Assembly: GCF_014779715.1 (NCBI RefSeq)
Contig: NZ_JACXYU010000003.1
Span: 310,001-374,000 of the forward strand
Direction of reading: 5' to 3'
Length of the DNA: 64,000 nt
From: Streptomyces chumphonensis
GTDB taxonomy: Bacteria; Actinomycetota; Actinomycetes; Streptomycetales; Streptomycetaceae
Below, in pieces: positions 34,669-42,940 of this stretch. The notes under the pieces are model-generated. The model had not been told where the DNA came from. It made no database searches and saw only the letters and a program-made list of their open reading frames with translations. A program made the position numbers and the translations under genes. Each line of letters begins with the position of its first letter. The stretch's first letter is position 1.

Positions 34669-34863
34669 CTACAGCGTCAGCCCCGAGACGAGGGAGGCGA
34701 TCATGTTGCCGCCCGCCTCGATCCCCGGGGCCATCGTCGTCCCGGCCAGGTAGAAGCCGAAGAGCGCGCAGACCAGCGCGTGGGACACCTTCAGCCCGCC
34801 CTTGCGGGTCAGCAGGAAGATCGCGATGCCGAGCAGGACGACGCTTGAGACGGACAGGGCCAT
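34669..34863 (-). CDS. 64-residue membrane protein, Spd-like, copy 2
   Basis: This paralogue has the same length as its neighbour, with VLLGIAIFLL, TRKGGLKVSHALVCALFGFY and MAPGIEAGG in matching places. The ATG at 34863 has GGAG upstream. A 141-base AT-richer gap separates it from copy 1, so copy 1 and the ATPase may have their own promoter. It is divergent from the PAP2 phosphatase gene. Confidence 0.75.
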   Translation of the reverse strand: MALSVSSVVLLGIAIFLLTRKGGLKVSHALVCALFGFYLAGTTMAPGIEAGGNMIASLVSGLTL

Positions 34864-35132
34864 GCGGAGCTCCAGGTGCGGCGGGCGGGAGGATCGAGCA
34901 CGACGACGGGGCGGCCGTGCCGAGGCATCCTCAGGCTTGCGGGCGCGGCGGGCCGCCGCAATCCGGATGCGCCGCTCGGCTGACCCGCGCCCCCGCCCGT
35001 GTCCCGCCCGGGCCGACGGCGCCCACGACCCCGGGCGCACGAGGAGCCACAGCGAAGGGTGAAAACTCCGCGACACGGAGTTACCATCGACGGTCAGTCC
35101 GTCCCCGACGCGACCAACGGGAGGAGCAACCC

Positions 35133-35855
35133 GTGCGCCCCCGACGTCTCCTGCGGTACGCCGCGGCCCTCACCCTCGCCGGCTTGGTGCTGCTCCTGCT
35201 CGTCCTGACCGGCTGGCGTCCCCTGTGGGACGCCGAGCGGGCGGTCGTGACCGCCCTGCACCGCACGGCCGTCGGTGAGCCGGGCTGGACGCACGCCAAC
35301 CGCGTCCTCACCGACTGGGTCTGGGATCCGGTCACGATGCGACTGCTCGCCGCCGCGTCCGCCGCCGTGCTGCTGGTGCGCCGCAGGATCAGGGCCGCCG
35401 CCTGGGTCGCGACCGCCACCCTGGCCGGTTTCGCGGCGCAGAACGCGCTCAAGGCCCTCGTCGGCCGGGACCGACCCGTCTTCCCCGACCCCGTGGACAG
35501 CGCCCACTTCCACGCCTTCCCCTCCGGGCACGTCATGACGGCGACGATCGTCTGCGCCGTCCTGCTCGTCCTCGCCCTGCGGGGGCCCCGGGCCGGACGC
35601 CGGGGGCCGCGGGCGGTGCTCTGGGCGCTCGCCGCGGTCTCCGTGCTCGGCGTCGGGTTCACCCGCGTCTACCTCGGCGTCCACTGGCCGGCCGACGTCA
35701 TCGCGGGCTGGCTCTTCGGCGGCGCCGTGGCAGCGGCCACGGCGGTGCCCTTCCTGCCCCCGCACCGCCGCCGACCGGGGACGCGGGGCACCGCCCCCAC
35801 GCCGGAGGCGAAGACGACGGCGACCGGCCCGGCCTTCGAGGAGCGGACCGGCTGA
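35133..35855 (+). CDS. PAP2-family membrane phosphatase
   Basis: The 240-residue protein has about five to six membrane segments and the three PAP2 motifs: KALVGRDRP, FPSGHVMT and RVYLGVHWPADVIAG. Each carries the expected catalytic Arg/His residues. It dephosphorylates a lipid phosphate such as phosphatidic acid or undecaprenyl pyrophosphate on the outer face of the membrane. The GTG at 35133 has GGGAGGAG upstream. Confidence 0.9.
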   Translation: MRPRRLLRYAAALTLAGLVLLLLVLTGWRPLWDAERAVVTALHRTAVGEPGWTHANRVLTDWVWDPVTMRLLAAASAAVLLVRRRIRAAAWVATATLAGFAAQNALKALVGRDRPVFPDPVDSAHFHAFPSGHVMTATIVCAVLLVLALRGPRAGRRGPRAVLWALAAVSVLGVGFTRVYLGVHWPADVIAGWLFGGAVAAATAVPFLPPHRRRPGTRGTAPTPEAKTTATGPAFEERTG

Positions 35856-35865
35856 GGTCCCCACC

Positions 35866-35911
35866 GCCGGAACGGCTCGCGAGGGCTACCGCCCCCGCGA
35901 GCCGTTCCGGC
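35866..35911. terminator. Strong hairpin overlapping the end of the zinc-ribbon gene
   Basis: Perfect 16-base arms (35866-35881 and 35896-35911, GCCGGAACGGCTCGCG and its complement) enclose 14 bases that themselves contain GGG/CCC. The stem includes the last codons and stop of the 55-residue zinc-ribbon gene. It serves convergent transcription with the PAP2 gene. Confidence 0.85.
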
Positions 35912-36053
35912 CGACGGCGCCGCGCTCGGGGTGGGGCGGCGGCTCGACCGTGTGGTAGCACTGCCCGCACACGTAGCCGCCGCTCGGCCCCTCGAACACG
36001 ACGCTGCCGCAGTGCGCGCAGTGCATGGACGGCGCGGGCAGCGGGCTGTTCAT
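35886..36053 (-). CDS. 55-residue zinc-ribbon microprotein
   Basis: It starts MNSPLPAPSMHCAHCGSVVF and has a second pair in GYVCGQCYH, giving CxxC-(about 14)-CxxC plus a nearby His. A basic, Pro-rich tail follows. The start codon overlaps the stop of the 27-residue gene (ATGA at 36050-36053), so it is translated by coupling. The ribbon is homologous to that of the upstream microprotein (CxxCGxVVxxGPxGGxxCxxC in both). The partner and function are unknown. Confidence 0.75.
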   Translation of the reverse strand: MNSPLPAPSMHCAHCGSVVFEGPSGGYVCGQCYHTVEPPPHPERGAVGRNGSRGR

Positions 36054-36133
36054 CCGCTGGCTCCGCAGTTGTTGCACGCCCATCCCCCGTCCGGTCCCTG
36101 AATCACCACAGCCCCGCAATTCGTACAGTTCAC
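36050..36133 (-). CDS. 27-residue zinc-ribbon microprotein
   Basis: The whole protein is essentially one zinc ribbon: VNCTNCGAVVIQGPDGGW followed by ACNNCGASG. The GTG at 36133 has a strong GAGGAGGG upstream. The frame is longer if an upstream ATG at 36247 is used, but that part looks non-coding and lacks a ribosome binding site. Its stop overlaps the start of the homologous 55-residue gene. It is too short to be found by ordinary gene callers. Confidence 0.65.
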   Translation of the reverse strand: MNCTNCGAVVIQGPDGGWACNNCGASG

Positions 36134-36286
36134 CGTGCCCTCCTCGGTCGTGGGAGGACGTACTGACCGGTCCACGGTAGACGGGCGCGGCCGCTTCGGC
36201 CAGGGACGCGTCCCCGGCGGCGTGCCGTTTGTCCGGAAACAGGCCACGCCGCCCGGCCGGGAGGCCGGGAGGCCGGGCGGCCGTGC

Positions 36287-36649
36287 TCAGTCCCCGACCA
36301 CCTCGGCGGCGTAGAAGCACAGCAGGCCCGCGATGTCCGCCACCTCGGGCAGCGGCTCCGGATAGGCCCACGCGACGTCGCGCTCCCCGCCGGGCAGCGA
36401 CCAGTAGGACGCCGTCCCCTTGAAGGGGCACACGGTGCGGGTGGTGGACGTCTCCAGCAGCTCGGTCCGGACGTCCTGCGGCGGCAGGTAGTAGCGCACC
36501 GGCAGCCCCGTCTCGTGCAGCAGCACGGGGCGCCGGCTCTCCGCGACGACCCGCCCGCCCAGTTCGACGCGCACGTGCCGGTCGCCCCGCTCCACGCGGA
36601 TGCGATGCCCGCCGCCCGTGGTGCCCCCGTGGTGCCCCGCTGTGCTCAT
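36287..36649 (-). CDS. DUF427 domain protein
   Basis: The 120-residue protein has the DUF427 features VELGGRVVAESRRPVLLHET, VRYYLPPQDV, TVCPFKGTASYWSL and VAWAYPEPLPEVADIAGLLCFY. The ATG at 36649 has GGGAGGCGTC upstream. DUF427 is a small beta-tent-like fold without an established activity. The long open frame upstream of the start overlaps the P450 gene and is not real. Confidence 0.88.
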   Translation of the reverse strand: MSTAGHHGGTTGGGHRIRVERGDRHVRVELGGRVVAESRRPVLLHETGLPVRYYLPPQDVRTELLETSTTRTVCPFKGTASYWSLPGGERDVAWAYPEPLPEVADIAGLLCFYAAEVVGD

Positions 36650-36808
36650 GACGCCTCCCTGCTGTGCCGGACGGGTACGCGCACCGCCGCGCGCCCACCC
36701 CGCCATGGGACCACACCGGCCGGACCGGGGAGGCCCGCACGCGCCCTGTTCGCGGTGGGCACGCGTCAATAGCCTTGCACGAAGGGCCCGTTCGACGTGG
36801 GGAGCACG

Positions 36809-38050
36809 ATGGACAGCGCACCGCAGGTCCCCGACATCCTGTCGCCCGCCTTCGCGGCCGACCCCTACTCCGCCTACCGGCTCATGCGGGAGCACGCACC
36901 GCTCATCCGGCACGAGGCGACCGGCAGTTACCTCCTCTCGCGCTACGCCGACGTGGAACGGGCCTTCAAGGACCCCGTCTTCACCACGGACAACTACGGC
37001 TGGCAGGTCGAGCCCGTGCACGGACGGACGATCCTCCAGCTCAGCGGCCGGGAGCACGCCGTGCGCCGCGCCCTGGTGGCCCCGGCGTTCCGAGGCGTCG
37101 ACCTGCGGGAGAGGTTCCTCCCCGTCATCGAACGCAACGCCCGCGAGCTCCTGGACGGCTTCCGCGAGGACGGGGAGGCGGACCTGGTCGGCCAGTTCGC
37201 GACCCGCTTCCCCGTGGGCGTCATCGCCGACATGCTCGGCCTCGACCGGGCCGACCACGCCCGGTTCCACGGCTGGTACACCTCGGTGATCGCGTTCCTG
37301 GGCAACCTCTCCGGCGACCCGGAGGTCACGGCGGCGGGGGAGCGGACCCGCGTCGAGTTCGCCGAGTACCTGTTCCCGGTCATCGCCGCCCGCCGGGAGA
37401 ACCCCGGTGACGACCTGCTCTCCGCCCTCTGCGCCGCCGAGGTCGACGGCACCCGCATGAGCGACGAGGACATCAAGGCGTTCTGCAGCCTGCTGCTGGC
37501 CGCCGGGGGCGAGACCACCGACAAGGCCGTCGCCTCCCTGTTCGCGAACCTGCTCGCCCACCCCGAACAACTCGCCGCCGTCCGGGCCGACCGCACCCTG
37601 GTGGACCGCGCGTTCGCCGAGACCCTGCGCTACACCCCGCCGGTCCACATGATCATGCGGCAGACGGCGGCCGACGTCGACATCGCCGGCGGCACCATAC
37701 CCGGGGGCTCCACCGTCACCTGCCTCATCGGTGCGGCGAACCGGGACGCCGACCGCTACGCGCACCCGGACACCTTCGACATCTTCCGCGACGACCTGAC
37801 CACCACCCGCGCCTTCTCGGCCGCCGCCGACCACCTCGCCTTCGCCCTCGGCCGCCACTTCTGCGTCGGAGCCCTGCTGGCCCGGGCGGAGGTGGAGACC
37901 GGCGTCAACCTCCTCCTCGACGCGCTCCCCGACCTGCGCCTCGCTCCCGGCCACACGCCGCAGGAGCGGGGCGTCTTCACGCGGGGTCCCGCGCGGCTCC
38001 CCGTCCGCTTCACCCCGGCGAGCCGATCCGCGCGGACGGCGCGGGAGTGA
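36809..38050 (+). CDS. Cytochrome P450
   Basis: The 413-residue bacterial P450 has the I-helix oxygen-activation motif LLAAGGETTDKAV, the K-helix ExxR in AETLRYTPP, and the haem loop FALGRHFCVGALLARAE with ligand Cys352. It needs a ferredoxin and reductase not encoded beside it. The ATG at 36809 has GGGGAG upstream. Its last 41 bases overlap, on the opposite strand, the end of the conservon P450. Both C-termini read PVRFTPA, which suggests the two P450s may be related or act together. The substrate is unknown. Confidence 0.93.
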   Translation: MDSAPQVPDILSPAFAADPYSAYRLMREHAPLIRHEATGSYLLSRYADVERAFKDPVFTTDNYGWQVEPVHGRTILQLSGREHAVRRALVAPAFRGVDLRERFLPVIERNARELLDGFREDGEADLVGQFATRFPVGVIADMLGLDRADHARFHGWYTSVIAFLGNLSGDPEVTAAGERTRVEFAEYLFPVIAARRENPGDDLLSALCAAEVDGTRMSDEDIKAFCSLLLAAGGETTDKAVASLFANLLAHPEQLAAVRADRTLVDRAFAETLRYTPPVHMIMRQTAADVDIAGGTIPGGSTVTCLIGAANRDADRYAHPDTFDIFRDDLTTTRAFSAAADHLAFALGRHFCVGALLARAEVETGVNLLLDALPDLRLAPGHTPQERGVFTRGPARLPVRFTPASRSARTARE

Positions 38051-39296
38051 ACCGCACGGGCAGGGCGGTCAGTCCGCGCATCCACACCGACGGCCGCCAG
38101 CGCAGTTCACCGGGCCCCACCGCGAGGACGACGTCGGGCAACCGCTCCAGCAGCGCCTCGATCGCGCTGCGGGCGATCACCTCGGCCAACTGGGGGGCCG
38201 GGTAGGGGCAGCGGTGCTCGCCGTGACTGAAGGAGAGGTGGGCGGAGTTGCCGGCCGCCCCCACGTGGCCCTGCGGCCAGATCCGCGGGTCGGTGTTGGC
38301 CGCGGCGAAGCCGAGCACCAGGCAGTCCCCCTCGCGGATCAGCCGGCCGCCGAGCTGGGTGTCCCGCACCGCCCAGCGCCCGATGAAGTTCTGCGTCGGG
38401 GTGTCCAGCCACAGCACCTCCGTCAGCGCCTGATCGATGCTCAGCCGGCCTCCGGTCAGGTCGAGCGCGAAGCGGTCGTCGGTGAGCATCAGCCGCAACG
38501 CGTTGCCGATCCAGTTCGCCGTCGGCTGCTGCGCTGCCGCGATGACCGAGACGAGGTCCTGGACGATCTCCTCCTCGGCGAGGCCCGCCGGGTGCCCGAG
38601 CATCCGCGAGGTGACGTCCGCGCCCGGTGCGGCCCGCTTGGCCCGCACCAGCGTTTGGATGCGCTCCCGCACCCGCCCGAAGGCGGCCACCGGGTCGTCG
38701 TCCTCGGCGGCGTCCAGAGAGATGCGCAGGTCCTCGGCCAGACCGGCGGTGTCCGCGCCGCCCGGTGGCATCCCGCACATCTGGACGGCGGCCAGCATCG
38801 GCAGCGGGTGCGCGAAGGCCGCCTTGAGGTCCGCCGCGCCGCGCCCGGCGAACACGTCGATCAGGGTGTCGGCGATCCGTCGACAGGTGGTGCGCAGCTC
38901 GAACTGGTCGACTCCGCCCAGCGCGTCACTGAGGACGCCCGCGCGGCGCTGGTGCTCCGCGCCCTCGGTGAACAGCACCGAGGGCTGGTGGCCGACGAAC
39001 GGCAGCAGCGGCCAGTCGGCCGGGATGGCCGGCCAGGCGTTCCAGCGCCGGGAGTCGCGCGCGAACAGCTCGTCGTGGCTGGTGACGTGGCGCACCTCCC
39101 GGTATCCGAGGACGAGCCAGGCCGGCACGTCGCCGTCCAGCAGGATCGGGGCCACCGGGCCGTGCCGCCGCCGCAGCCCCCGGTACAGCTCGGCGGGCGA
39201 CTGCCGGTACTCCAGGCCGCTCAGGCGCGTCGCCTCCGACCGGGCCGGGCACTGGGGTCGAGCCGCGGCGGGCTCGGCGGTCTTGGGGTCGGTCAC
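38010..39296 (-). CDS. cvnE: Conservon P450 CvnE, CYP157-like, lacking the ExxR arginine
   Basis: The 428-residue P450 is the last gene of a conservon. The haem loop is FSHGEHRCPYPAPQLAE with ligand Cys363. In the K-helix the usual ExxR is Glu293-Val-Leu-Trp296 (LTEVLWLDTP). CYP157 members, for which an EQSLW variant is described, share this oddity. The I-helix region (SVIAAAQQPTANWIG) also lacks the usual acid-Thr pair. The GTG at 39296 overlaps the cvnD stop. In known conservons CvnE is membrane-associated through the CvnA-D complex. Its reaction is unknown. Confidence 0.9.
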   Translation of the reverse strand: MTDPKTAEPAAARPQCPARSEATRLSGLEYRQSPAELYRGLRRRHGPVAPILLDGDVPAWLVLGYREVRHVTSHDELFARDSRRWNAWPAIPADWPLLPFVGHQPSVLFTEGAEHQRRAGVLSDALGGVDQFELRTTCRRIADTLIDVFAGRGAADLKAAFAHPLPMLAAVQMCGMPPGGADTAGLAEDLRISLDAAEDDDPVAAFGRVRERIQTLVRAKRAAPGADVTSRMLGHPAGLAEEEIVQDLVSVIAAAQQPTANWIGNALRLMLTDDRFALDLTGGRLSIDQALTEVLWLDTPTQNFIGRWAVRDTQLGGRLIREGDCLVLGFAAANTDPRIWPQGHVGAAGNSAHLSFSHGEHRCPYPAPQLAEVIARSAIEALLERLPDVVLAVGPGELRWRPSVWMRGLTALPVRFTPAPSARIGSPG

Positions 39297-39901
39297 GTCG
39301 TCTCCCGGGCCGTGGACAGGTCGTACAGGTGGTTGACGAGCCCGATGAGCACGGACGTGGCCGACGCCCGCTCCCGGGCGTCGCAGTCGAGCATCGGCAC
39401 GTCGGCGGAGAGGGACAGCGCCTCGCGCACGTCCGCCAGGCCGTGCGGCACCGCCTCCGCGAAGCGGTTCACGGCCACCACGAACGGCGTCCCGTGGTGT
39501 TCGAGGCGGTCGATGGCGTACCAGGAGTCGGCCAGGCGCCGGGTGTCGACGAGGACGACGGCCCCCAGCGTGCCGCCGAACAGCCGCTCCCAGAGGAACC
39601 AGAAGCGCTTCTGGCCGGGCGCGCCGAAGACGTACAGCACCAGGCGCGCGTCGAGGGTGATGCGGCCGAAGTCGAACGCCACGGTGGTCGTGTTCTTGCC
39701 CGCCGCCCCGGAGGGGTCGTCGACGCCGACCCCGGCCTGGGTCAGCACCTCCTCGGTGTTCAGCGGCCTGATCTCGCTCACCGAACGCACGAGCGTGGTC
39801 TTGCCCACGCCGAAACCGCCGACCACGACGATCTTCAGCCCCGTGTCGGCCGCCGGGCCCAGGGGTGCCCGCAGGGCCGGGTCAGAGGTGGTGGAGTCCA
39901 T
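39293..39901 (-). CDS. cvnD: Conservon GTPase CvnD
   Basis: The 202-residue Ras-like ATP/GTP-binding protein has P-loop GGFGVGKTTLVRSVSEI near residues 28-37, a switch region NTEEVLTQAGVGVDD, DxxG-like LYVFGAPGQKRFWFLW and the base-recognition NRFAEAVP (NxxD replaced by NRFA). It is the GTPase of the conservon complex. Start and end overlap cvnC and cvnE, giving full translational coupling. Confidence 0.93.
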   Translation of the reverse strand: MDSTTSDPALRAPLGPAADTGLKIVVVGGFGVGKTTLVRSVSEIRPLNTEEVLTQAGVGVDDPSGAAGKNTTTVAFDFGRITLDARLVLYVFGAPGQKRFWFLWERLFGGTLGAVVLVDTRRLADSWYAIDRLEHHGTPFVVAVNRFAEAVPHGLADVREALSLSADVPMLDCDARERASATSVLIGLVNHLYDLSTARETT

Positions 39902-40238
39902 CGAGCACCTGTTTCAGCAGTGTGGAGTCCGGCAGCGTGGCGCGGGGCACCGGTCGTGGGTGACGGGCGGTGACCCGACGCGTCGCGAGGAGGTCGCCGA
40001 GCAGGATGCGGGTGACCGTCACCGGCAGGCGCAGGTCGGCGGAGACCTCGACGACCGCTGTCGGCCGTCGGCACAGTTCCAGGATGCGGACGTGCTCGGA
40101 GGTCATCCCGGGGGCCGGATCGCTTTCGCTGACCACGAGGGTGACGAGGTCGAGGCACGCGTCGTCCGACCGGTGGCGCCCACCGGTGAGCGTGTACAGC
40201 CGGTCGGGCTCACCGAGGTCGACGGGCCGTCCGGTCAT
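39882..40238 (-). CDS. cvnC: Conservon DUF742 protein CvnC
   Basis: The 118-residue DUF742 protein has the winged-helix-like pattern VDLGEPDRLYTLTGGRHR, then LDLVTLVVSE, HVRILELCRRPTAVVEVSADL and LPVTVTRILLGDL. The C-terminal LLKQVLDGLHHL is typical. It acts as an adaptor between CvnB and CvnD. The ATG at 40238 overlaps the cvnB stop (ATGA), and its end overlaps the cvnD start by 20 bases. Confidence 0.92.
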   Translation of the reverse strand: MTGRPVDLGEPDRLYTLTGGRHRSDDACLDLVTLVVSESDPAPGMTSEHVRILELCRRPTAVVEVSADLRLPVTVTRILLGDLLATRRVTARHPRPVPRATLPDSTLLKQVLDGLHHL

Positions 40239-40654
40239 ACCGTCCGGATCTCCTCGTCGGCCCGCCGGGGCGCGGCACTGAGATGCGCGCCCAGCTGTTC
40301 CACCAGCTCGCTCATCTGGTGCCCGACGACGCCCGGATCGGCGTCGTCGGCGGCCAGCACCGCCAGGTGGGCGCCCGCACCGGCCTCGACGATGAACAGC
40401 AGCCCGCCGTGGAACTCCGTCATCGACTGCCGGACCCCGCCGGTGCCGTCGCCGAACTCGATCGACGCACCGTGCGCCAGGCTCTGGATGCCCGACGCGA
40501 TCGCGGCGAGCTGGTCGGCCTTGTCGACGGTCAGCTGATCGCTCCAGCACAGCTTCAGGCCGTCCCGGCTGAGGACCAGGGCGTGTCGGGCACCGGGCGT
40601 ACGGGTGAGGAGGTTCTCCAGCAGCCAGTCCAGGCCGCGGTCAGTCGTCTGCAT
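40235..40654 (-). CDS. cvnB: Conservon roadblock/LC7 protein CvnB
   Basis: The 139-residue roadblock/LC7 protein begins DRGLDWLLENLLTRTPGARH. ALVLSRDGLKLCWS, DQLAAIASGIQSLAHGAS and FIVEAGAGAHLAVLAADDAD follow. By family it forms dimers that modulate the GTPase CvnD. It overlaps the cvnA end by 14 bases and the cvnC start by 4. Confidence 0.93.
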   Translation of the reverse strand: MQTTDRGLDWLLENLLTRTPGARHALVLSRDGLKLCWSDQLTVDKADQLAAIASGIQSLAHGASIEFGDGTGGVRQSMTEFHGGLLFIVEAGAGAHLAVLAADDADPGVVGHQMSELVEQLGAHLSAAPRRADEEIRTV

Positions 40655-42188
40655 CGTGGTTCCCGGGGCGGTCGCTTCGGTGGTGCGGCGACGCGTCCCG
40701 TGCCTCCAATCCGGTCAGGGGGGACGAGGGGGGCCGTCCGGCGTCGCGGAAGGCGCTGAAGCGGCTTCCCGCGTCGGCGTGCGGTCGCCGGTGGGGGGTC
40801 GGCGAGGCCGGGGGGATCGCGGGGGGCGGGGAGCCCGACTGCGGTGCCGGGGCGCCGGGTGAGGCCGCGAGCGTCCGGCCCCGCTGCCGTTTGGGCAGTA
40901 CGGTGCCCGCGCCCCCGTCGCCTCCGTCGGCCGGTGCGGACGGCGTGCTCGGCGGGCCCGGCGGGCGCGGTCGCCCCGGTGCGGGGTCCGCGTCCCACTC
41001 GCCCGCGGGAGCCGCCGCCGGGGCCGGCACGGTGGCGGCCGGTCCGGGAAGGGGCGGCTGGGCGATGAGTTCCTGGGGGACCAGCACGACGACACCGGTG
41101 CCGCCGCGTGAGGACGGCCGGAAGCTGACGGTGAGCCGGTGCTTGGCCGCGAGGCGGCCGACCACGGCGAGGCCGAGGCGGGTGCCCTGGAGCGCGGCGA
41201 GATCCGTGCAGCCGCCCGAGACGGACTCCTCGGCACGGCGCAGCGCCGCGTCGGCCATCGTCAGGCCGCTGTCCTCGATGGTCACGACGAGCCCCGCCGT
41301 CCGCTCCTCCACGTAGACGTGCACCTCGTCGGTCGGGGGTGAGAAGTTCGTCGCGTTGTCCATCAGTTCGGCCAAAGCGTGCATCACGCCCTCCGCCGCG
41401 TACCCGGCGATCGCGGTCGTGCTCGTGCAGTGCAGCCGCACGCGCGGGTAGGCGGCGATGCGGCCCACCGCGCCGCGCAGGATGCGTTCCATGGCGATCG
41501 GCTTGTTCCACTGCCGGCTGGACGTGCCGCCCATGAGGACGGCCAGCCGGTCCGCGAGCAGACTGAGCTGCGAGGTGTGGTGGTCGACCGTCATGAGGTC
41601 GCCCAGGACGTCCTCGTCGTAACGATCCTGCATGTCCCTCAGCTGGGCGAGGATCGTGTTGGCCTGGGCCTGCACCCGGTCGACGGCCTTCACCGCGGCG
41701 GCCATGGCCGCCGCGCTGCGGCGCTCGCCGACGGCGATCTCCTCGGCGCACCGCTTCAGCAGCCGGTCCAGCTGCGGGCTGCCGGGCCCGGGCACCCGGT
41801 GCAGCGCGGTGCCCGCCGACGCACCGTCACGTACCTGCCGCACCACCGCCGGGAGCATGACGTCGGCGAGCTCCGCCACGTCGTCCGAGGCCCGTGCGGC
41901 CCTGGCGCCCGCCTGGGCCAGCCGCCCGCGCAGCCGCTCGATCTCCGCCGCCGCCGTCGCGGCCGCCCGGCCCGACCGGTGGGCCGTCACGGCCGCCACG
42001 CACGCCAGCACCGCGACGGCGGCCCCGGCGACGACCGCCGTTCCCGCCGTCCACGGCCGGGCGGACTCGGGCGCGGCGAGGGTGGCCGCCGTGCCCAGCA
42101 CGGCGGTCACCGCCAGCGCCCCGACCCCGGCGAGGAGCCCCGGCCGCGCGGGTTCGAGCTGCTGACGGGTGGTCACTGGCACTGACAT
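40641..42188 (-). CDS. cvnA: Conservon sensor-kinase-like protein CvnA
   Basis: The 515-residue protein has two hydrophobic segments (about residues 17-40 and 46-68) and a coiled-coil-like helix (AAAEIERLRGRLAQAG). A helical dimerisation region contains TVDHHTSQLSLLADRLAVL. The HATPase domain carries an N-box (LMDNATNFSPP, near 272), VVTIEDSGLTM and GLAVVGRLAAKH. A Pro-rich low-complexity tail of about 130 residues follows. It is the membrane sensor of the conservon. No response regulator is nearby, as expected for these systems. The signal is unknown. Confidence 0.92.
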   Translation of the reverse strand: MSVPVTTRQQLEPARPGLLAGVGALAVTAVLGTAATLAAPESARPWTAGTAVVAGAAVAVLACVAAVTAHRSGRAAATAAAEIERLRGRLAQAGARAARASDDVAELADVMLPAVVRQVRDGASAGTALHRVPGPGSPQLDRLLKRCAEEIAVGERRSAAAMAAAVKAVDRVQAQANTILAQLRDMQDRYDEDVLGDLMTVDHHTSQLSLLADRLAVLMGGTSSRQWNKPIAMERILRGAVGRIAAYPRVRLHCTSTTAIAGYAAEGVMHALAELMDNATNFSPPTDEVHVYVEERTAGLVVTIEDSGLTMADAALRRAEESVSGGCTDLAALQGTRLGLAVVGRLAAKHRLTVSFRPSSRGGTGVVVLVPQELIAQPPLPGPAATVPAPAAAPAGEWDADPAPGRPRPPGPPSTPSAPADGGDGGAGTVLPKRQRGRTLAASPGAPAPQSGSPPPAIPPASPTPHRRPHADAGSRFSAFRDAGRPPSSPLTGLEARDASPHHRSDRPGNHDADD

Positions 42189-42940
42189 GCTCGGTCCTCG
42201 GTAGCTGGAACGGCGGAACGCGCAGCGGTGTCGCGGGGTCCGCGCGCGGTGCGGAGGGGACGGTCACCACCGCGACCGAACGTGATCCGGGCACCACGCT
42301 GTGCAGTCATGCTAGTCACGCCGTGCGGCGGGGGAGTGGGCTCGGGGAAGGGCTCGCACCCACGAGTGACCTGGGACGGTTCGCCGCCCCCGGGAGTGGT
42401 CGCTGTGGTATCCGCGCCCCGGTCGTCCACCCGTGCCCCGGCCTTGGTCGCACCGCGTCGCCGGGCGGCTCCGGACGCGGGAAACCCGCCCGGTGCGACG
42501 GGGGATGCACACCGGACGGGCACTGTTCTTCTTACCGCCTCCGACGGGTTCCACACCTGATCGGATACGTCGAATTCCGGCCGTCTTCCGATCGGGCCGA
42601 CGATGCGGCCGGGCCGGCGCCCCGGCCGGCGCCCCGGACGGCGCCGCCGTCCGGGTGGTGCGGTCCGGGACTCGACCGCGACGCGCTACCTGCGTTTGCG
42701 GTCGCCAGGACCCCGACGCAGAGTTGAAGAGGAGACGGCCGGCGGCACGGTCCGGTCACAGAGCGTGCAGGAACGACGGAATGGGCTTCGGCCCGGAGGC
42801 CCGCCCGTCGCCACGCGGGGTGACCGCCCTCGGTCGTCCGCGATCTGCCCGGACTCCGCCGACAACGACCTGCGCGTGCCTGCTCCCGCGGTCACCCGCC
42901 CACCACCGTCGCCAAGCGTGTCACTGGGAGAGCGAAGCAG
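42189..42940. other. Divergent intergenic region between cvnA and the sigma factor gene
   Basis: About 750 bases without a supported gene. It contains a perfect 10-3-10 hairpin at 42633-42655 and an imperfect repeat around 42490-42525. No clear SigB-type promoter (GTTT...GGGTAT) was found before the sigma gene. Open frames here look non-coding. Confidence 0.45.
42633..42655. repeat. Perfect inverted repeat CCCGGACGGC-GCC-GCCGTCCGGG
   Basis: Ten-base arms with a three-base loop lie 285 bases upstream of the sigma factor gene. It could be a terminator of a short RNA or a leader element. Confidence 0.6.

Noticed and set aside
38214..40538. 774-codon plus-strand open frame
   Set aside because: It is antisense to cvnE, cvnD, cvnC and part of cvnB, all of which have recognisable domains.
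42189..42940. SigB-type promoter (GTTT-N14-GGGTAT) for the sigma factor gene
   Set aside because: GCGTTTGCGG at about 42694 lacks a GGGTAT-like partner at the right distance, and GGATAC near 42554 lacks the upstream box.
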